Source: Lysobacter sp. MMG2
GTDB lineage: Bacteria > Pseudomonadota > Gammaproteobacteria > Xanthomonadales > Xanthomonadaceae
Direction: 5' to 3'
Length of the DNA stretch: 64,000 nt
NCBI RefSeq assembly: GCF_016735495.2
Contig: NZ_JAERQY020000001.1
Location: 124,001 to 188,000, forward strand
Shown here: in pieces, positions 25,609-34,668 of the stretch
How the letters are laid out: every line of letters begins with the position of its first letter
Numbering within the stretch: position 1 is the stretch's first letter
Notes under the pieces: model-generated
Seen by the model: only the letters and a program-made list of their open reading frames with translations
What the model was told of the DNA's origin: nothing
The model's database searches: none
Program-made: the position numbers and the translations under genes

Positions 25609-27051
25609 TCATCCGGCGCGCAGCTTGCGATAGGCCGCCAACGCCGCGTCGCGACCGGCGCCCATGTCCACCAGTGGTTGCGGCGGATAGTCCGGGGCGA
25701 CGCGCCGAAGGGCCGCCGGGTCCTGCCACGGTGCGAAGCGCAGTGGCACCGGCAGCCCGGCCAGTTCGGGCAGCCAGCGCGCGATGTAACGGCCATCGGG
25801 ATCGAACTTCGACGCCTGCAGCACCGGATTGAACACACGAAAGTACGGCGCGGCATCCGCTCCCGTGCCGGCGACCCATTGCCAGCCGAGCGTGTTGTTG
25901 GCCAGATCCGCGTCGACCAGCGTGTCCCAGAACCAACGCGCGCCGTGCCGCCAGTGGTAGCGAAGGTGCTTGGTCAGGAAGCTCGCCACGATCATGCGCA
26001 CGCGGTTGTGCATCCAGCCGGTGGCCCACAGTTCGCGCATGCCGGCATCGATGATCGGAACGCCGGTGGCCCCGCGTTGCCAGTCGGCCATGCGGGCCTC
26101 CGATGCGTTGGCCCACGGGAAGTCGTTGAACCGCGCGTCGAAGTTGTGATCCGGCGTTTCCGGGAAGTGGTGCAGCAGGTGGTAGGCGAATTCGCGCCAG
26201 CCCAGTTCGCGCAGGTAGGCGTCGACATCGCCGCCATTGGCGGCGCTGCGCTCGCGCTCCAGCACGGACGCCACCCGCCAGGGCGCGATCTCGCCGAAGT
26301 GAAGGTGCGGCGACAGGCGCGACGTGCCGACGCGGTCCGGGCGATCACGCTGCTCGCCGTAACCGCGCAGCGCGCCGTCGACGAAGGTTTCCAGCGCGGC
26401 GCGCGCGCCCTCCTCGCCCGGCGTCCATTCGTTCCAGAAGGCGCGATCCCAGTCGCGTTCCGGGGCCAGGTGGAGCGCATCCAATGGCACGCCGGACGGC
26501 CCCTCTTCGCTCGAGGGCAGTCGGCCCGCCGCATCGGAGCACAAGCCCAGCTGCCACTGCGCCAGCAGCGCCTTCCAGAACGGCGTGAACACCTTGAACG
26601 GCTGCCCCTGCTTGTTGCGCACCATCCACGGCTCGAACAACAACGCGGCATTGAAGCTCTCCGCGCGCAGGCCCTGCTGGCGCAGCGTGGTCTTGATGTT
26701 CGCATCGCGGCGCTCGTAGGCCGGTTCGTAGCGACGGTTCCAGAACACCGCCTCGGCACCCGTGGTCGCGATCAGCGACTGCAGCGTCGCCAGGCTCGGA
26801 CCGAAGAAGTAGCGCAGGTGCGAGCCGCGCTTGCGCAGCGCGCCGTCCAGCGCGGCCAGCGAGCGATGCCGCCATGCGTCGGAGGCCGCACCGGGCTTCC
26901 AGTCGCCGCCTTCGTCCGGCGCATGGATGTAGACCGGGATCGGCACGTAGCCGTTGTCGAGTGCGGCCTGCAAGGCGGGGTTGTCGTCCAGCCGCAGGTC
27001 ATTGCGGAACCAGACCAGCGCCAGCGCTGTCGACTCGCTTGCGGACATCAC
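25609..27051 (-). CDS. phrB: Deoxyribodipyrimidine photolyase, class I
   Basis: The 480-residue flavoprotein begins LVWFRNDLRLDDNPAL, the photolyase antenna-domain signature. The FAD/DNA-binding domain has SRLSPHLHFGEI, WREFAYHLLHHFP and WMHNRVRMIVASFLTKHL, then NNTLGWQWVAGTGADAAPYF-type strings. It repairs cyclobutane pyrimidine dimers with blue light. The two adjacent start Mets (27051 and 27048) cannot be separated. It lies about 100 bases after alr on the same strand. Confidence 0.95.
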   Translation of the reverse strand: MMSASESTALALVWFRNDLRLDDNPALQAALDNGYVPIPVYIHAPDEGGDWKPGAASDAWRHRSLAALDGALRKRGSHLRYFFGPSLATLQSLIATTGAEAVFWNRRYEPAYERRDANIKTTLRQQGLRAESFNAALLFEPWMVRNKQGQPFKVFTPFWKALLAQWQLGLCSDAAGRLPSSEEGPSGVPLDALHLAPERDWDRAFWNEWTPGEEGARAALETFVDGALRGYGEQRDRPDRVGTSRLSPHLHFGEIAPWRVASVLERERSAANGGDVDAYLRELGWREFAYHLLHHFPETPDHNFDARFNDFPWANASEARMADWQRGATGVPIIDAGMRELWATGWMHNRVRMIVASFLTKHLRYHWRHGARWFWDTLVDADLANNTLGWQWVAGTGADAAPYFRVFNPVLQASKFDPDGRYIARWLPELAGLPVPLRFAPWQDPAALRRVAPDYPPQPLVDMGAGRDAALAAYRKLRAG

Positions 27052-27149
27052 GGCACCCGGGATCGGAAGGCGACCTCGCCGCGATCAGTATGCCCAAGGC
27101 CGGCGTGAATGCAGCGGCGATCGCGCTGCATCCCCGGCTTGCCACGGGG

Positions 27150-28298
27150 TCAGCCCGGCCCGCCCCGGTACTCGCGCGGAATGCGGTCGTTGAGGCCGAC
27201 GAGGATTTCGTAGGGGATGGTCCCGGCCAGCGCAGCGACGTCCTCGGCACGGATGGCCTCGTCGCCCTGCCGGCCGATGAGGACGACTTCGTCCTCGTTC
27301 CAGGCGCTGTCTTGACCGATGTCGACCATGAACTGGTCCATGCACACGCGCCCGACGATGGGATAACGCTGCCCGCGGATCAGCACCTCACCGCGCGAGG
27401 ACAACGAACGCGGGAAACCGTCGCCATAGCCGATCGGCACGGTGACCACGCGGGTGTCGTGGTCGCAGCGCCAGGTCGCCCCGTAGCTGACGGTGTTGCC
27501 CGCCTTCACCACCTTGAAATACACGACCTGCGAGCCGAGCGTCATCGCCGGCTTCACATCAATGGTGCGTTGCGACGCCGGGTCGGGCAGCACGCCGTAA
27601 AGCACGATGCCGGGACGCACCATGTCCAGCCAGGTCTGCGGGAAATGCAGCACACCGCCGGAGTTGGCCAGGTGCCGCAGCGGCATCGGCGCGCCGGCGC
27701 GTTCGATGTGCGAGCAGGCGTCGTGGAAGCGCTCGACCTGCTGCAACGTCATCGGCGAAGCCGGGTCGTCCGAGCATGCCAGGTGCGAATAGATGCCCTT
27801 GAGCTCGCACCACTTCGAACCCACCGCCGCCTCGATGAACGGCCGCGACGAATAGCTGTGCACGCCGATGCGCTCCATCCCGGTGTCGATCTTGAGATGG
27901 ATCACCGCACGGCGCTCCATCGCCTCGGCCGCGGCTTCGACCTGACGCAGCTTGTCGAGCGAGGAAACGGTGATCTCCAGATCGTGCGCGATGAACTGCG
28001 CCACCTGCGGGCCGAAGATGCCGCCCAGCACCAGCACCGGCGCGGTCACGCCCGCACGTCGCAGGGCGATGCCCTCCTCCACGAACGCCACGCCCAACTG
28101 CTCCACCCCCTGCGCCTGCAGATGCAGCGCCACCGGCACGAGCCCGTGGCCGTAGGCGTTGGCCTTGACGATGCCCATGACGGGCACGCCGACGTGCGCA
28201 CGGATGGTGCGCAGGTTGTGGGAAAGGTGGTCCAGGTCGACCGTGATGCGAGTCGGACGCTCGCTGACGGCCGGGGGCATGCCGGGCGTTTGCTGCAC
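27150..28298 (-). CDS. alr: Alanine racemase
   Basis: The 382-residue fold-type III PLP enzyme has Lys45 in VKANAYGHG, which binds the cofactor, and the second catalytic base Tyr272 in NTVSYGATW. CMDQFMVDI lies in the C-terminal beta domain. It interconverts L- and D-alanine for peptidoglycan. The start at 28298 is GTG; ATG 28280 six codons later is an equal alternative, as neither has a strong ribosome site. Confidence 0.95.
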   Translation of the reverse strand: MQQTPGMPPAVSERPTRITVDLDHLSHNLRTIRAHVGVPVMGIVKANAYGHGLVPVALHLQAQGVEQLGVAFVEEGIALRRAGVTAPVLVLGGIFGPQVAQFIAHDLEITVSSLDKLRQVEAAAEAMERRAVIHLKIDTGMERIGVHSYSSRPFIEAAVGSKWCELKGIYSHLACSDDPASPMTLQQVERFHDACSHIERAGAPMPLRHLANSGGVLHFPQTWLDMVRPGIVLYGVLPDPASQRTIDVKPAMTLGSQVVYFKVVKAGNTVSYGATWRCDHDTRVVTVPIGYGDGFPRSLSSRGEVLIRGQRYPIVGRVCMDQFMVDIGQDSAWNEDEVVLIGRQGDEAIRAEDVAALAGTIPYEILVGLNDRIPREYRGGPG

Positions 28299-28466
28299 TT
28301 CGGTCCCGATGCGGAGGGGATGCGGGGCTTCATTCTAAGCAGAAGCAGCGCCCACGAATGCGCTACGGGCGCAATGCAAGGCGCCGTTCCCGCTCGGCCG
28401 GCATCACGCGGACGTCCGGGGATTCCGGCCTAAACGCGCGAGACGGGACTGGCAGGATGCCGGGCG

Positions 28467-28835
28467 CTATGGATCGCAGCGCCGCTCGACCACCGTTTCG
28501 GTCTTCTTCTGCTGGTTGTCCTGGATCTTGCGACCGGCGAACGCGCCGCCGACGGCACCGGCCGCCGTGGCGATCTTCTTGCCGCTGCCCCCGCCCACCT
28601 GGTTGCCGAGCAGGCCGCCGGCGAGGCCACCGACCACCGTGCCGGTGATCTTGTGCTCGTCCTTGACCTCCTTGGGCTTCTCGACTTCGACGTCGTAGCA
28701 GCGCGGTTGCTTGGTGCTCGCGCTGCTCTTGGCGGCAGTGGAACTCTTGGTCTGCCAGGCGGCAGCGTTAGACGTCAGCGCCAGGCCGAGCGCGCCCAGG
28801 ATCAGGGCGGGAACGAATGTGCGGGAACGACGCAT
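28467..28835 (-). CDS. Exported glycine-zipper protein
   Basis: The 122-residue protein has a signal peptide (RTFVPALILGALGLALTS, cleavage near AAA), a Ser/Thr/Lys linker and one Cys-containing conserved stretch CYDVEVEKPKEV. A glycine-zipper membrane segment follows (GTVVGGLAGGLLGNQVGGG and GAVGGAFAGRK), and the end is ERRCDP. This is the 2TM glycine-zipper type common in envelope stress and outer-membrane proteins, similar to the Rick_17kDa group. ATG 28835 is chosen for the signal peptide. The function is unknown. Confidence 0.8.
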   Translation of the reverse strand: MRRSRTFVPALILGALGLALTSNAAAWQTKSSTAAKSSASTKQPRCYDVEVEKPKEVKDEHKITGTVVGGLAGGLLGNQVGGGSGKKIATAAGAVGGAFAGRKIQDNQQKKTETVVERRCDP

Positions 28836-28893
28836 GGTGACGACTCCGATGGGACCATGCCCCAACGCTGCACCGTCGTTCGTTAGGGCGACG

Positions 28894-29127
28894 TCAATCC
28901 GCGCCTTCGTCGCTGTCCATGCGGATGTAGTCGAATCCCGCGTCGCGCAGGTACTGCGCGAAGAACCGACCTTGCGACGGTGCCGTCATCATCCCGGCAT
29001 GCAGTTCGGGGGGCACATCGAAGTAACGGTAGACGGCGCCGCCTTCGAACTCGACCTCCAGCAGCCGCCGGTCCGGGTCGTAACCGACGCTGACGATCGC
29101 CTGAGATTCCACATGCTCGCGCTCCAT
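28894..29127 (-). CDS. KTSC-domain protein
   Basis: This 77-residue soluble protein has the pattern SVGYDPDRRLLEVEF, YRYFDVP and GRFFAQYLRD. It matches the small KTSC domain, first noted at the end of some lysyl-tRNA synthetases and found alone in many bacteria. No activity is established. It lies between dnaB and the glycine-zipper gene on the same strand, 45 bases after dnaB. Confidence 0.8.
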   Translation of the reverse strand: MEREHVESQAIVSVGYDPDRRLLEVEFEGGAVYRYFDVPPELHAGMMTAPSQGRFFAQYLRDAGFDYIRMDSDEGAD

Positions 29128-29172
29128 GCGGCGCAGCGTAGGTGCTGCGCCGTGAGCCGTGCGTCGTCGCGC

Positions 29173-30588
29173 TTACTCGAAACTTCCGACCGAATCGTGC
29201 GAGAGGTTGTCGAAGCGCGTGTACTCGCCGAAGAACTTGAGCTTGCACGAACCCGTCGGGCCCGAACGCTGCTTGCCGATGATGACCTCGGCCAGTCCCT
29301 TGTCCGGCGAGTTCTCCTTGTTGTAGTAGTCGTCGCGGTAAATGAACATGATCATGTCCGCATCCTGCTCGATGGCGCCCGATTCGCGAAGGTCGGCCAT
29401 GACGGGGCGTTTGTCGGTACGCGTTTCCAGCGAGCGGTTGAGCTGCGAGAGCGCGATCACCGGCACCTGCAGTTCCTTGGCCAGGCCCTTGAGCGAGCGC
29501 GAGATCTCGGAGATTTCCGTCGCGCGGTTTTCGCTGTTGCCAGGCACGGACATCAGCTGCAGGTAGTCGATGACGATCAGGCCCAGGCCGCCGTGCTCGC
29601 GCTTGAGGCGACGCGCCTTGGCGGCCAGCTTCACCGGCGACAGGCCGGGCTCGTCGTCGATGAAGATCTTCACCTCGCGCAACTGGCGGATCGCGCCGGT
29701 GACGCGGCTCCAGTCCTCGTCTTCCAGCTGGCCCGTACGCAGGCGCTGCGCGTTGACGCGACCGACCGAGGAGATCAGTCGCATCGCCAGCTGCGAGGCC
29801 GACATTTCCATCGAGAACACCGCCACCGGCAGCTTGCTGCGGAAGGCGGCGGTCTCGGCCATGTTCAGCGCGAGCGTGGTCTTGCCCATCGCCGGACGCG
29901 CCGCGAGGATGATCAGGTCGGTCTTCTGCAGGCCGGCCGTCATCATGTCGAGCTCGGTATAGCCGGTCGACAGGCCCGTCACGCCGCCGCCGTTGGTGTA
30001 ACGCGTCTGCAGGGTGTCGAAGGCCTCCGACAGCGCCTTGGTCACCGGAGTGAAATCGGTCTTGCCGGTCGAGCTGGCCTGGGCAATCGCCAGCACCTGG
30101 CGCTCGGCCTCTTCCAGGATCTCGCTGGAGTCGCGGCCGTCGGGCTGGAAGCCGTCGTTGACGATGCCCGTGCCCACGTCGATCAGCTGCCGCAGGATCG
30201 CCTTGTCGCGGACGATCTCGGCGTAGGCGACGATGTTGGCGGCCGAAGGCGTGGTGCTGGCCAGCTCGATCAGGTAGGCGCCACCGGCGACCTGTTCGCT
30301 CAGGCCCTGCGATTCGAACCATTCGCCCAGCGTGACCGCGTCGAACGGCCGGTTCTTGTCGGCCAGTTCGCGGATCGCGCGGTAGATGAGCTGGTGGTCG
30401 CGACGGTAGAAGTCGTTGTCGTGAAGCTGGTCGGCGATCCGGTCCCAGGAATCCGGCGCCAGCATGAGGCCGCCGAGCACCGCCTGCTCCGCTTCGATCG
30501 ACTGGGGCGGCACGCGCAACTGGTCGACCCGCTGCTCGCTGCGCGTCTCGAACCGCTTCTCACCGCGAAAACCAGTTCGTGCGCTCAT
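29173..30588 (-). CDS. dnaB: Replicative DNA helicase DnaB
   Basis: The 471-residue helicase has the DnaB N-terminal domain (about 25-130) and a RecA-like motor with Walker A ARPAMGKTT (about 230-238), Walker B LIVIDYLQLM and the string RSLKGLAKELQVPVIALSQLNR. It unwinds DNA at the replication fork as a hexamer. ATG 30588 follows GAGGG; a GTG four codons upstream is less likely. Two DnaA-box-like sequences lie about 100 bases upstream. The rplI-dnaB neighbourhood is conserved in proteobacteria, here with one extra small gene between. Confidence 0.96.
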   Translation of the reverse strand: MSARTGFRGEKRFETRSEQRVDQLRVPPQSIEAEQAVLGGLMLAPDSWDRIADQLHDNDFYRRDHQLIYRAIRELADKNRPFDAVTLGEWFESQGLSEQVAGGAYLIELASTTPSAANIVAYAEIVRDKAILRQLIDVGTGIVNDGFQPDGRDSSEILEEAERQVLAIAQASSTGKTDFTPVTKALSEAFDTLQTRYTNGGGVTGLSTGYTELDMMTAGLQKTDLIILAARPAMGKTTLALNMAETAAFRSKLPVAVFSMEMSASQLAMRLISSVGRVNAQRLRTGQLEDEDWSRVTGAIRQLREVKIFIDDEPGLSPVKLAAKARRLKREHGGLGLIVIDYLQLMSVPGNSENRATEISEISRSLKGLAKELQVPVIALSQLNRSLETRTDKRPVMADLRESGAIEQDADMIMFIYRDDYYNKENSPDKGLAEVIIGKQRSGPTGSCKLKFFGEYTRFDNLSHDSVGSFE

Positions 30589-30688
30589 GCCCTCAGTCAC
30601 CCCTTCCCTGCGCCGTGATGGCGGACATGTCGTTGTCGCGGGTCGGGCATCGTAGACGCGGAACGCGTCGGAGCGTTGCAGATAAGTC

Positions 30689-30708
30689 TGTGGATATCGC
30701 GTGGATAC
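30689..30708 (-). promoter_or_regulatory. Two DnaA-box-like 9-mers upstream of dnaB
   Basis: On the minus strand, ATATCCACA (30697 to 30689) matches TTATCCACA at 8 of 9 positions and GTATCCACG (30708 to 30700) at 7 of 9. Their starts are 11 bases apart in the same orientation, one helical turn. They lie about 100 bases before the dnaB start, so DnaA control of dnaB is possible. Confidence 0.45.
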
Positions 30709-30796
30709 TCATGCGCCGCATGAGCGCACAGGCGTGTCGCACACGATGAGACGACGGACGGTAGGCAAGCTGCGCCCCACGCAAGGGCGCAGGGAC

Positions 30797-31111
30797 TCAG
30801 TTCGCGCTGGCCTGCGCCCCGATGCGGGCGCACAGGCCGGGCGAGATGACGGAGAGCAGCTCGTCCAAGGCCTCGTCGCGCCAGCGGCCGACACGTCGCG
30901 TCTGGCCGGTGCCGGCGATGTGCTGGTCGATCAGGCGGGCGATGATCGGAAAGAGCGCGTCGCCATCCGCCTCGCAGGCTTCGCGCAGGCTGGCGGCGAT
31001 CAGGTCGGGGAAGGACGGCGCGACCTGGCGGGCGGGTGTGCAGGTCTGCAGGCCGGAGGGAGTCAGATCCAGTGACGGGTCGAACGAGAAAACGTCAAGG
31101 CTCTGGTCCAT
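30797..31111 (-). CDS. Small protein of unknown function between rplI and dnaB
   Basis: The 104-residue product starts MDQSLDVFSFDP and has a soluble helical middle (FPDLIAASLREACEADGDALFPIIARLIDQH) and C-terminus (DEALDELLSVISPGLCARIG). It has no signal peptide, membrane segment or recognised motif. Its reading frame is the only protein-like one here and its position between two highly conserved genes supports a real gene. I do not recognise the family. Confidence 0.6.
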   Translation of the reverse strand: MDQSLDVFSFDPSLDLTPSGLQTCTPARQVAPSFPDLIAASLREACEADGDALFPIIARLIDQHIAGTGQTRRVGRWRDEALDELLSVISPGLCARIGAQASAN

Positions 31112-31214
31112 GGCGGCAACGTCAGGGTGGGTAGCGCGACTCTGTCACGCACGCGCCCACTACCCTATCGGAAGAATCCGAAAACGCTCCAGACCTTTCC
31201 GAACGCCTCAAAGA

Positions 31215-31240
31215 GAAAGGGCGCCCTGGGGCGCCCTTTC
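31215..31240 (-). terminator. Terminator after rplI
   Basis: An 11-bp stem (31215-31225 with 31230-31240) with a 4-base loop is followed on the minus strand by TCTTTG. It closes the rpsF-rpsR-rplI operon. Confidence 0.75.
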
Positions 31241-31266
31241 CATGAAGCCTTGGTGCAGTAACCGGA

Positions 31267-31719
31267 TCAGGCGACTTCGCCGACCACGATGACCTTGACG
31301 GTGGCTTCGATGTCGGCGTGCAGGTGCACAACGACTTCGTGCTCGCCGGTGCGACGCAGCGGGCCTTCGCCCAGCACGACTTCCGACTTCTCGACCTTGT
31401 GGCCCAGCTTGGTCAGCGCCTCGGCGATATCGCGCGGGCTGATCGAGCCGTACAGCTTGCCTTCGGTGGAGGCGTTGGCCGAGATGGTCACCTCGACGCC
31501 GTCCAGCGCGGCCTTGCGGCCTTCGGCACCCTCGAGGGAGGCCTTGGCCTTGGCTTCGTACTCGGCGCGGCGCGCCTCGAACTCGGCCAGGTTGGCCGGG
31601 GTCGCCGGGGCGGCCTTGCCGTACGGGATCAGGTAGTTGCGGCCGAAGCCCGGCTTGACGCTGACCTTGTCGCCGAGCTTGCCGAGGTTCTGCACGTTCT
31701 GCAGGAGGATCAGTTGCAT
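31267..31719 (-). CDS. rplI: 50S ribosomal protein L9
   Basis: The 150-residue protein starts [13 protein letters not shown] and has the L9 signature GYGRNYLIP-like [13 protein letters not shown] (24-36). A long connecting helix (about 40-75) and the C-terminal domain ([20 protein letters not shown]) follow. L9 binds the L1 stalk base of 23S rRNA. It is the last gene of the rpsF operon, separated from rpsR by a 151-base spacer that holds two tight hairpins. Confidence 0.97.
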   Translation of the reverse strand: MQLILLQNVQNLGKLGDKVSVKPGFGRNYLIPYGKAAPATPANLAEFEARRAEYEAKAKASLEGAEGRKAALDGVEVTISANASTEGKLYGSISPRDIAEALTKLGHKVEKSEVVLGEGPLRRTGEHEVVVHLHADIEATVKVIVVGEVA

Positions 31720-31805
31720 GGTGTTGCTCCGTATTCGTTAGCGAGCCTCGAGGCCCGCAGCGGGTTGCGCTGTCCGAAGACCGCGGCGTCTTTCCCTCGC
31801 CCCTG

Positions 31806-31860
31806 CCCTCTCCCGGCAGCGGGAGAGGGGGACAAGGTGTTTCCTCCCAGCGGGAGGAAA
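31806..31860. repeat. Two tandem hairpins between rpsR and rplI
   Basis: CCCTCTCCC (31806-31814) pairs with GGGAGAGGG (31821-31829), and TTTCCTCCC (31840-31848) pairs with GGGAGGAAA (31852-31860). The first belongs to the same repeat family as 63167-63190. Both may affect L9 expression relative to S6 and S18. Confidence 0.75.
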
Positions 31861-31870
31861 CGACGTCGCC

Positions 31871-32101
31871 TTAGGCGTTGTGGTTGTCGGTGTACGGGAT
31901 CAGAGCCAGGAAGCGGGCGCGCTTGACGGCGGCCGACAGCTGGCGCTGGTACTTCGACTTGGTACCGGTCACGCGGCTCGGCACGATCTTGCCGGTCTCG
32001 GTGAGGTACTGGCGCAGGGTGTTGAGATCCTTGTAGTCGATCTCCTTCACACCCTCGGCGGTGAACTTGCAGAACTTGCGGCGACGGAAGAACTTGGACA
32101 T
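31871..32101 (-). CDS. rpsR: 30S ribosomal protein S18
   Basis: The 76-residue protein has the S18 signature [23 protein letters not shown] and the C-terminal [13 protein letters not shown]. It binds 16S rRNA together with S6, whose gene ends 11 bases upstream. Length and order are standard for the operon. Confidence 0.97.
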   Translation of the reverse strand: MSKFFRRRKFCKFTAEGVKEIDYKDLNTLRQYLTETGKIVPSRVTGTKSKYQRQLSAAVKRARFLALIPYTDNHNA

Positions 32102-32112
32102 TTGGGTGATCC

Positions 32113-32541
32113 TCAGGCGGCTTCGGCGTTGTCGTCGGCGTTGTCATCGGCGGTGCCGACGCTCTCGCCTTCCTCGTCACGGCGACGGCGTTCGCCGCGC
32201 TCGGGCTTGTCGCCCTTCTCGTCCTTGTACTTCATGATCAGCGACTGCTCGGTGTCCGGGCCGTCGCGCTTGATCACGAGGTGGCGCAGGACGGCGTCGT
32301 TGAAACGGAAACCGTCGACCAGCTCGTTGAGCACGTTCTGGGTGCACTCGATGTTGAGCAGGACGTAGTGGGCCTTGACCAGGTTCTCGATCGGGTAGGC
32401 CAGCTGACGGCGGCCCCAGTCCTCGAGACGGTGGATCTTGCCTTCGCCGCCTTCGATCAAGCCCTTGTAGCGCTCGATCATGGCCGGCACCTGCTCGCTC
32501 TGGTCCGGATGGACCAGGAACACGACTTCGTAATGACGCAT
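32113..32541 (-). CDS. rpsF: 30S ribosomal protein S6
   Basis: The 142-residue protein starts [17 protein letters not shown] and contains [23 protein letters not shown], which are diagnostic of S6. The C-terminal tail is long and charged ([22 protein letters not shown]), with repeated acidic residues, as in other proteobacterial S6 proteins that are glutamylated or extended. ATG 32541 is chosen over an upstream frame. A promoter and a leader hairpin lie upstream. Confidence 0.97.
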   Translation of the reverse strand: MRHYEVVFLVHPDQSEQVPAMIERYKGLIEGGEGKIHRLEDWGRRQLAYPIENLVKAHYVLLNIECTQNVLNELVDGFRFNDAVLRHLVIKRDGPDTEQSLIMKYKDEKGDKPERGERRRRDEEGESVGTADDNADDNAEAA

Positions 32542-32639
32542 GGTGTGATTCCTTGTGGATGATGGCCGGGCGGGAACGTCATTCACCGCGCGTCCGGATC
32601 AGCCCCCCGGGCCCGGAAGTGGGCGCAGTGGAGCAAGGT

Positions 32640-32664
32640 CTCCCGGCGGCCGGAGCCGCGGGAG
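32640..32664 (-). promoter_or_regulatory. Leader hairpin of the rpsF operon
   Basis: On the minus strand CTCCCG and CGGC pair with GCCG and CGGGAG around a TCCG tetraloop, with one bulged C. It starts 7 bases after the predicted minus-10. It may be part of an S6:S18-type autoregulatory leader or simply a 5-prime stability hairpin. Confidence 0.5.
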
Positions 32665-32670
32665 CCGGAA

Positions 32671-32700
32671 ATTATGGCCGATTCAATGGCTTGGGCGCAA
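32671..32700 (-). promoter_or_regulatory. Promoter of the rpsF operon
   Basis: On the minus strand TTGCGC (32700 to 32695) and CATAAT (32676 to 32671) are 18 bases apart, about 130 bases before rpsF. Confidence 0.55.
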
Positions 32701-32731
32701 ATGTGCGTGCGCCCTGCCCCGCGGCCCCGCC

Positions 32732-34531
32732 TCAGGCCGCCTTCTGGGCCTCGATCCAGGCGTCGATGTGCGCTTCCAGGGCCTCCAGCGGCACGGACCC
32801 GGTCTCCAGCACCGCATCGTTGAAGGCGCGCAGGTCGAACTTCGGCCCCAGCTGCTTCGTCGCCTTCTCACGCAGTTCGGAGATCTTGAGCTGGCCGATC
32901 TTGTAGGCCAGCGCCTGGCCCGGCCAGCCGATGTAGCGGTCGATCTCGTTGACCACGTCCTGGCGGGTCTTGGGCGCGTTGTCCATGAAGAAGGCGATGG
33001 CCTGGTCCCGGCTCCAGCCCTTGCTGTGCATGCCGGTGTCCACCACCAGGCGCACCGCGCGCCACATGTCGTAGGCGAGCTGGCCCATGCGGTCGTAGGG
33101 ATCGTCGTACAGGCCCATGTCGTAGCCCAGGCGCTCGGCATACAGACCCCAGCCCTCACCGTAGGCGACGAAGTAACCCACGCGACGGAACATCGGCACA
33201 TCCGGCAGTTCCATGCCACGCGCGAACTGGAAGTGGTGCCCGGGCACGGCTTCGTGCAGCGACAGCGCCATCATTTCCCACTTCGGCCGGACCTCGGGCT
33301 TGTAGAGGTTCACGTAGTAGAAGCCGGCGCGGGTGCCGTCCACGGCGCCTGGCTGGTAGTAGGCCGTCGTGGTGTCGGGGGCGATGTTGTCCGGGATCGG
33401 CCGCACGCCGTACGGCAGGCGCGGGATGGTCTTGAAGACCTTCACCAGTTCCGGGTCGATCCGCTTGGAGATCGCCTCGTACCCGGTGAACAGCTCCTGC
33501 GGTGTCTTGTAGAAGAACTTGGGATCGGTGCGCAGGTGGTCGAAGAACTGCGCCAGCGTGCCCTTGAAGCCGACCTCCGCCTTCACCTTCCCCATCTCGC
33601 CACGAATGCGCGCGACTTCCTTCAGGCCGATGTTGTGGATCTGGTCGGCCGTCAGGTTCGTCGTCGTGAAATAGCGGGCCACGAAGTCGTAGTACGCCTT
33701 GCCGTCGGGCAGATCGACCGCAGCGATCGACTCGCGCGTCTTGGGCAGGTAGTCGTTCTTGAAGAAGGCGTCGAACTGACGGTAGGCCGGCACGACGCTC
33801 TCGGCGATGACCTGCTTCGCCTCGCTCTGCAACGCCACGCGGTCGGCCTCGCCGATCGCGTCCGGGAATTTCGCAAACGGCTTGTAGAACGGACTCTTCG
33901 TCGGATCGTCGACCAACTGGGACTGGATCTGCGCCGGCACGCGCTCCATCAGCACGCGCGGCGGCGTGTTGCCGGCGGCGATGCCTTCGCGCATCAGCGC
34001 CTGGTTCTGTTCGAGCAGCGCCGGCAGGGCGCGCATGCGTGCCAGCCAGTCGCGATAGTCCTTGACGCTGGCGAACGGCAGCACCTCGGCGATGCCCTCC
34101 GCGTTCTGCACGCCACCGCGCTGGCTGATCGGGCGCAGGTATTCGCGGTACTTCTGCCGCTCGACGGCCTTCTCCAGATCCCAGGCGAAGACGTCGTAGT
34201 TCAGTCGATCCGCTTCGCTCAGTGCATTGCGGTCGATCGCCTTCAAGCGCTGCAGCGCCTGGCGGTCGCCGTCCATGCGCTGCTGGATCGCGGCCATCGA
34301 CATGTCGGTCCAGCGATCGTTGTAGCGCTTGTCGCCGCGCCAGCTCGCCTCCTCCGGGTTTTCGCGCATGCCGCGTTCCCATTCCTCGGCAAACAACGCG
34401 TGCAGCGCCTGCGCGGCCGAACTGGCGGGTTGGGCCTGCGTGGACGGCGTGCGGGTGGGCGCCTGCGCCCATGCGAGCGGCGCGGACAGACCGGCGGCGA
34501 CGACCGCGGCGAGCAGTGCGTGACGGAGCAT
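32732..34531 (-). CDS. Exported DUF885-family zinc metallohydrolase
   Basis: The 599-residue protein has a signal peptide (cleavage after AWA near residue 22). It also has the metal-site string LHEAVPGHH (His426, Glu427, His432, His433), which marks the DUF885 family of probable metallopeptidases. These are long helical, thermolysin-like proteins of the periplasm or outer membrane. The substrate is unknown; family members are often called dipeptidyl-peptidase or carboxypeptidase-like. It is divergent from xthA and ends about 60 bases past the rpsF promoter. Confidence 0.85.
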   Translation of the reverse strand: MLRHALLAAVVAAGLSAPLAWAQAPTRTPSTQAQPASSAAQALHALFAEEWERGMRENPEEASWRGDKRYNDRWTDMSMAAIQQRMDGDRQALQRLKAIDRNALSEADRLNYDVFAWDLEKAVERQKYREYLRPISQRGGVQNAEGIAEVLPFASVKDYRDWLARMRALPALLEQNQALMREGIAAGNTPPRVLMERVPAQIQSQLVDDPTKSPFYKPFAKFPDAIGEADRVALQSEAKQVIAESVVPAYRQFDAFFKNDYLPKTRESIAAVDLPDGKAYYDFVARYFTTTNLTADQIHNIGLKEVARIRGEMGKVKAEVGFKGTLAQFFDHLRTDPKFFYKTPQELFTGYEAISKRIDPELVKVFKTIPRLPYGVRPIPDNIAPDTTTAYYQPGAVDGTRAGFYYVNLYKPEVRPKWEMMALSLHEAVPGHHFQFARGMELPDVPMFRRVGYFVAYGEGWGLYAERLGYDMGLYDDPYDRMGQLAYDMWRAVRLVVDTGMHSKGWSRDQAIAFFMDNAPKTRQDVVNEIDRYIGWPGQALAYKIGQLKISELREKATKQLGPKFDLRAFNDAVLETGSVPLEALEAHIDAWIEAQKAA

Positions 34532-34668
34532 CGTGTCGTTCCCCTGGAAAGCGGAAGCCGAGTCTAGCCGTCGGCGCGCGGATGCGGGACCTGTCGGACG
34601 TCGGGAACCGGGCCTTCACGAGTGCCGGGATAGCGTGGCGCCTTCGTGCGGACGGAGCCCGATGCGGC

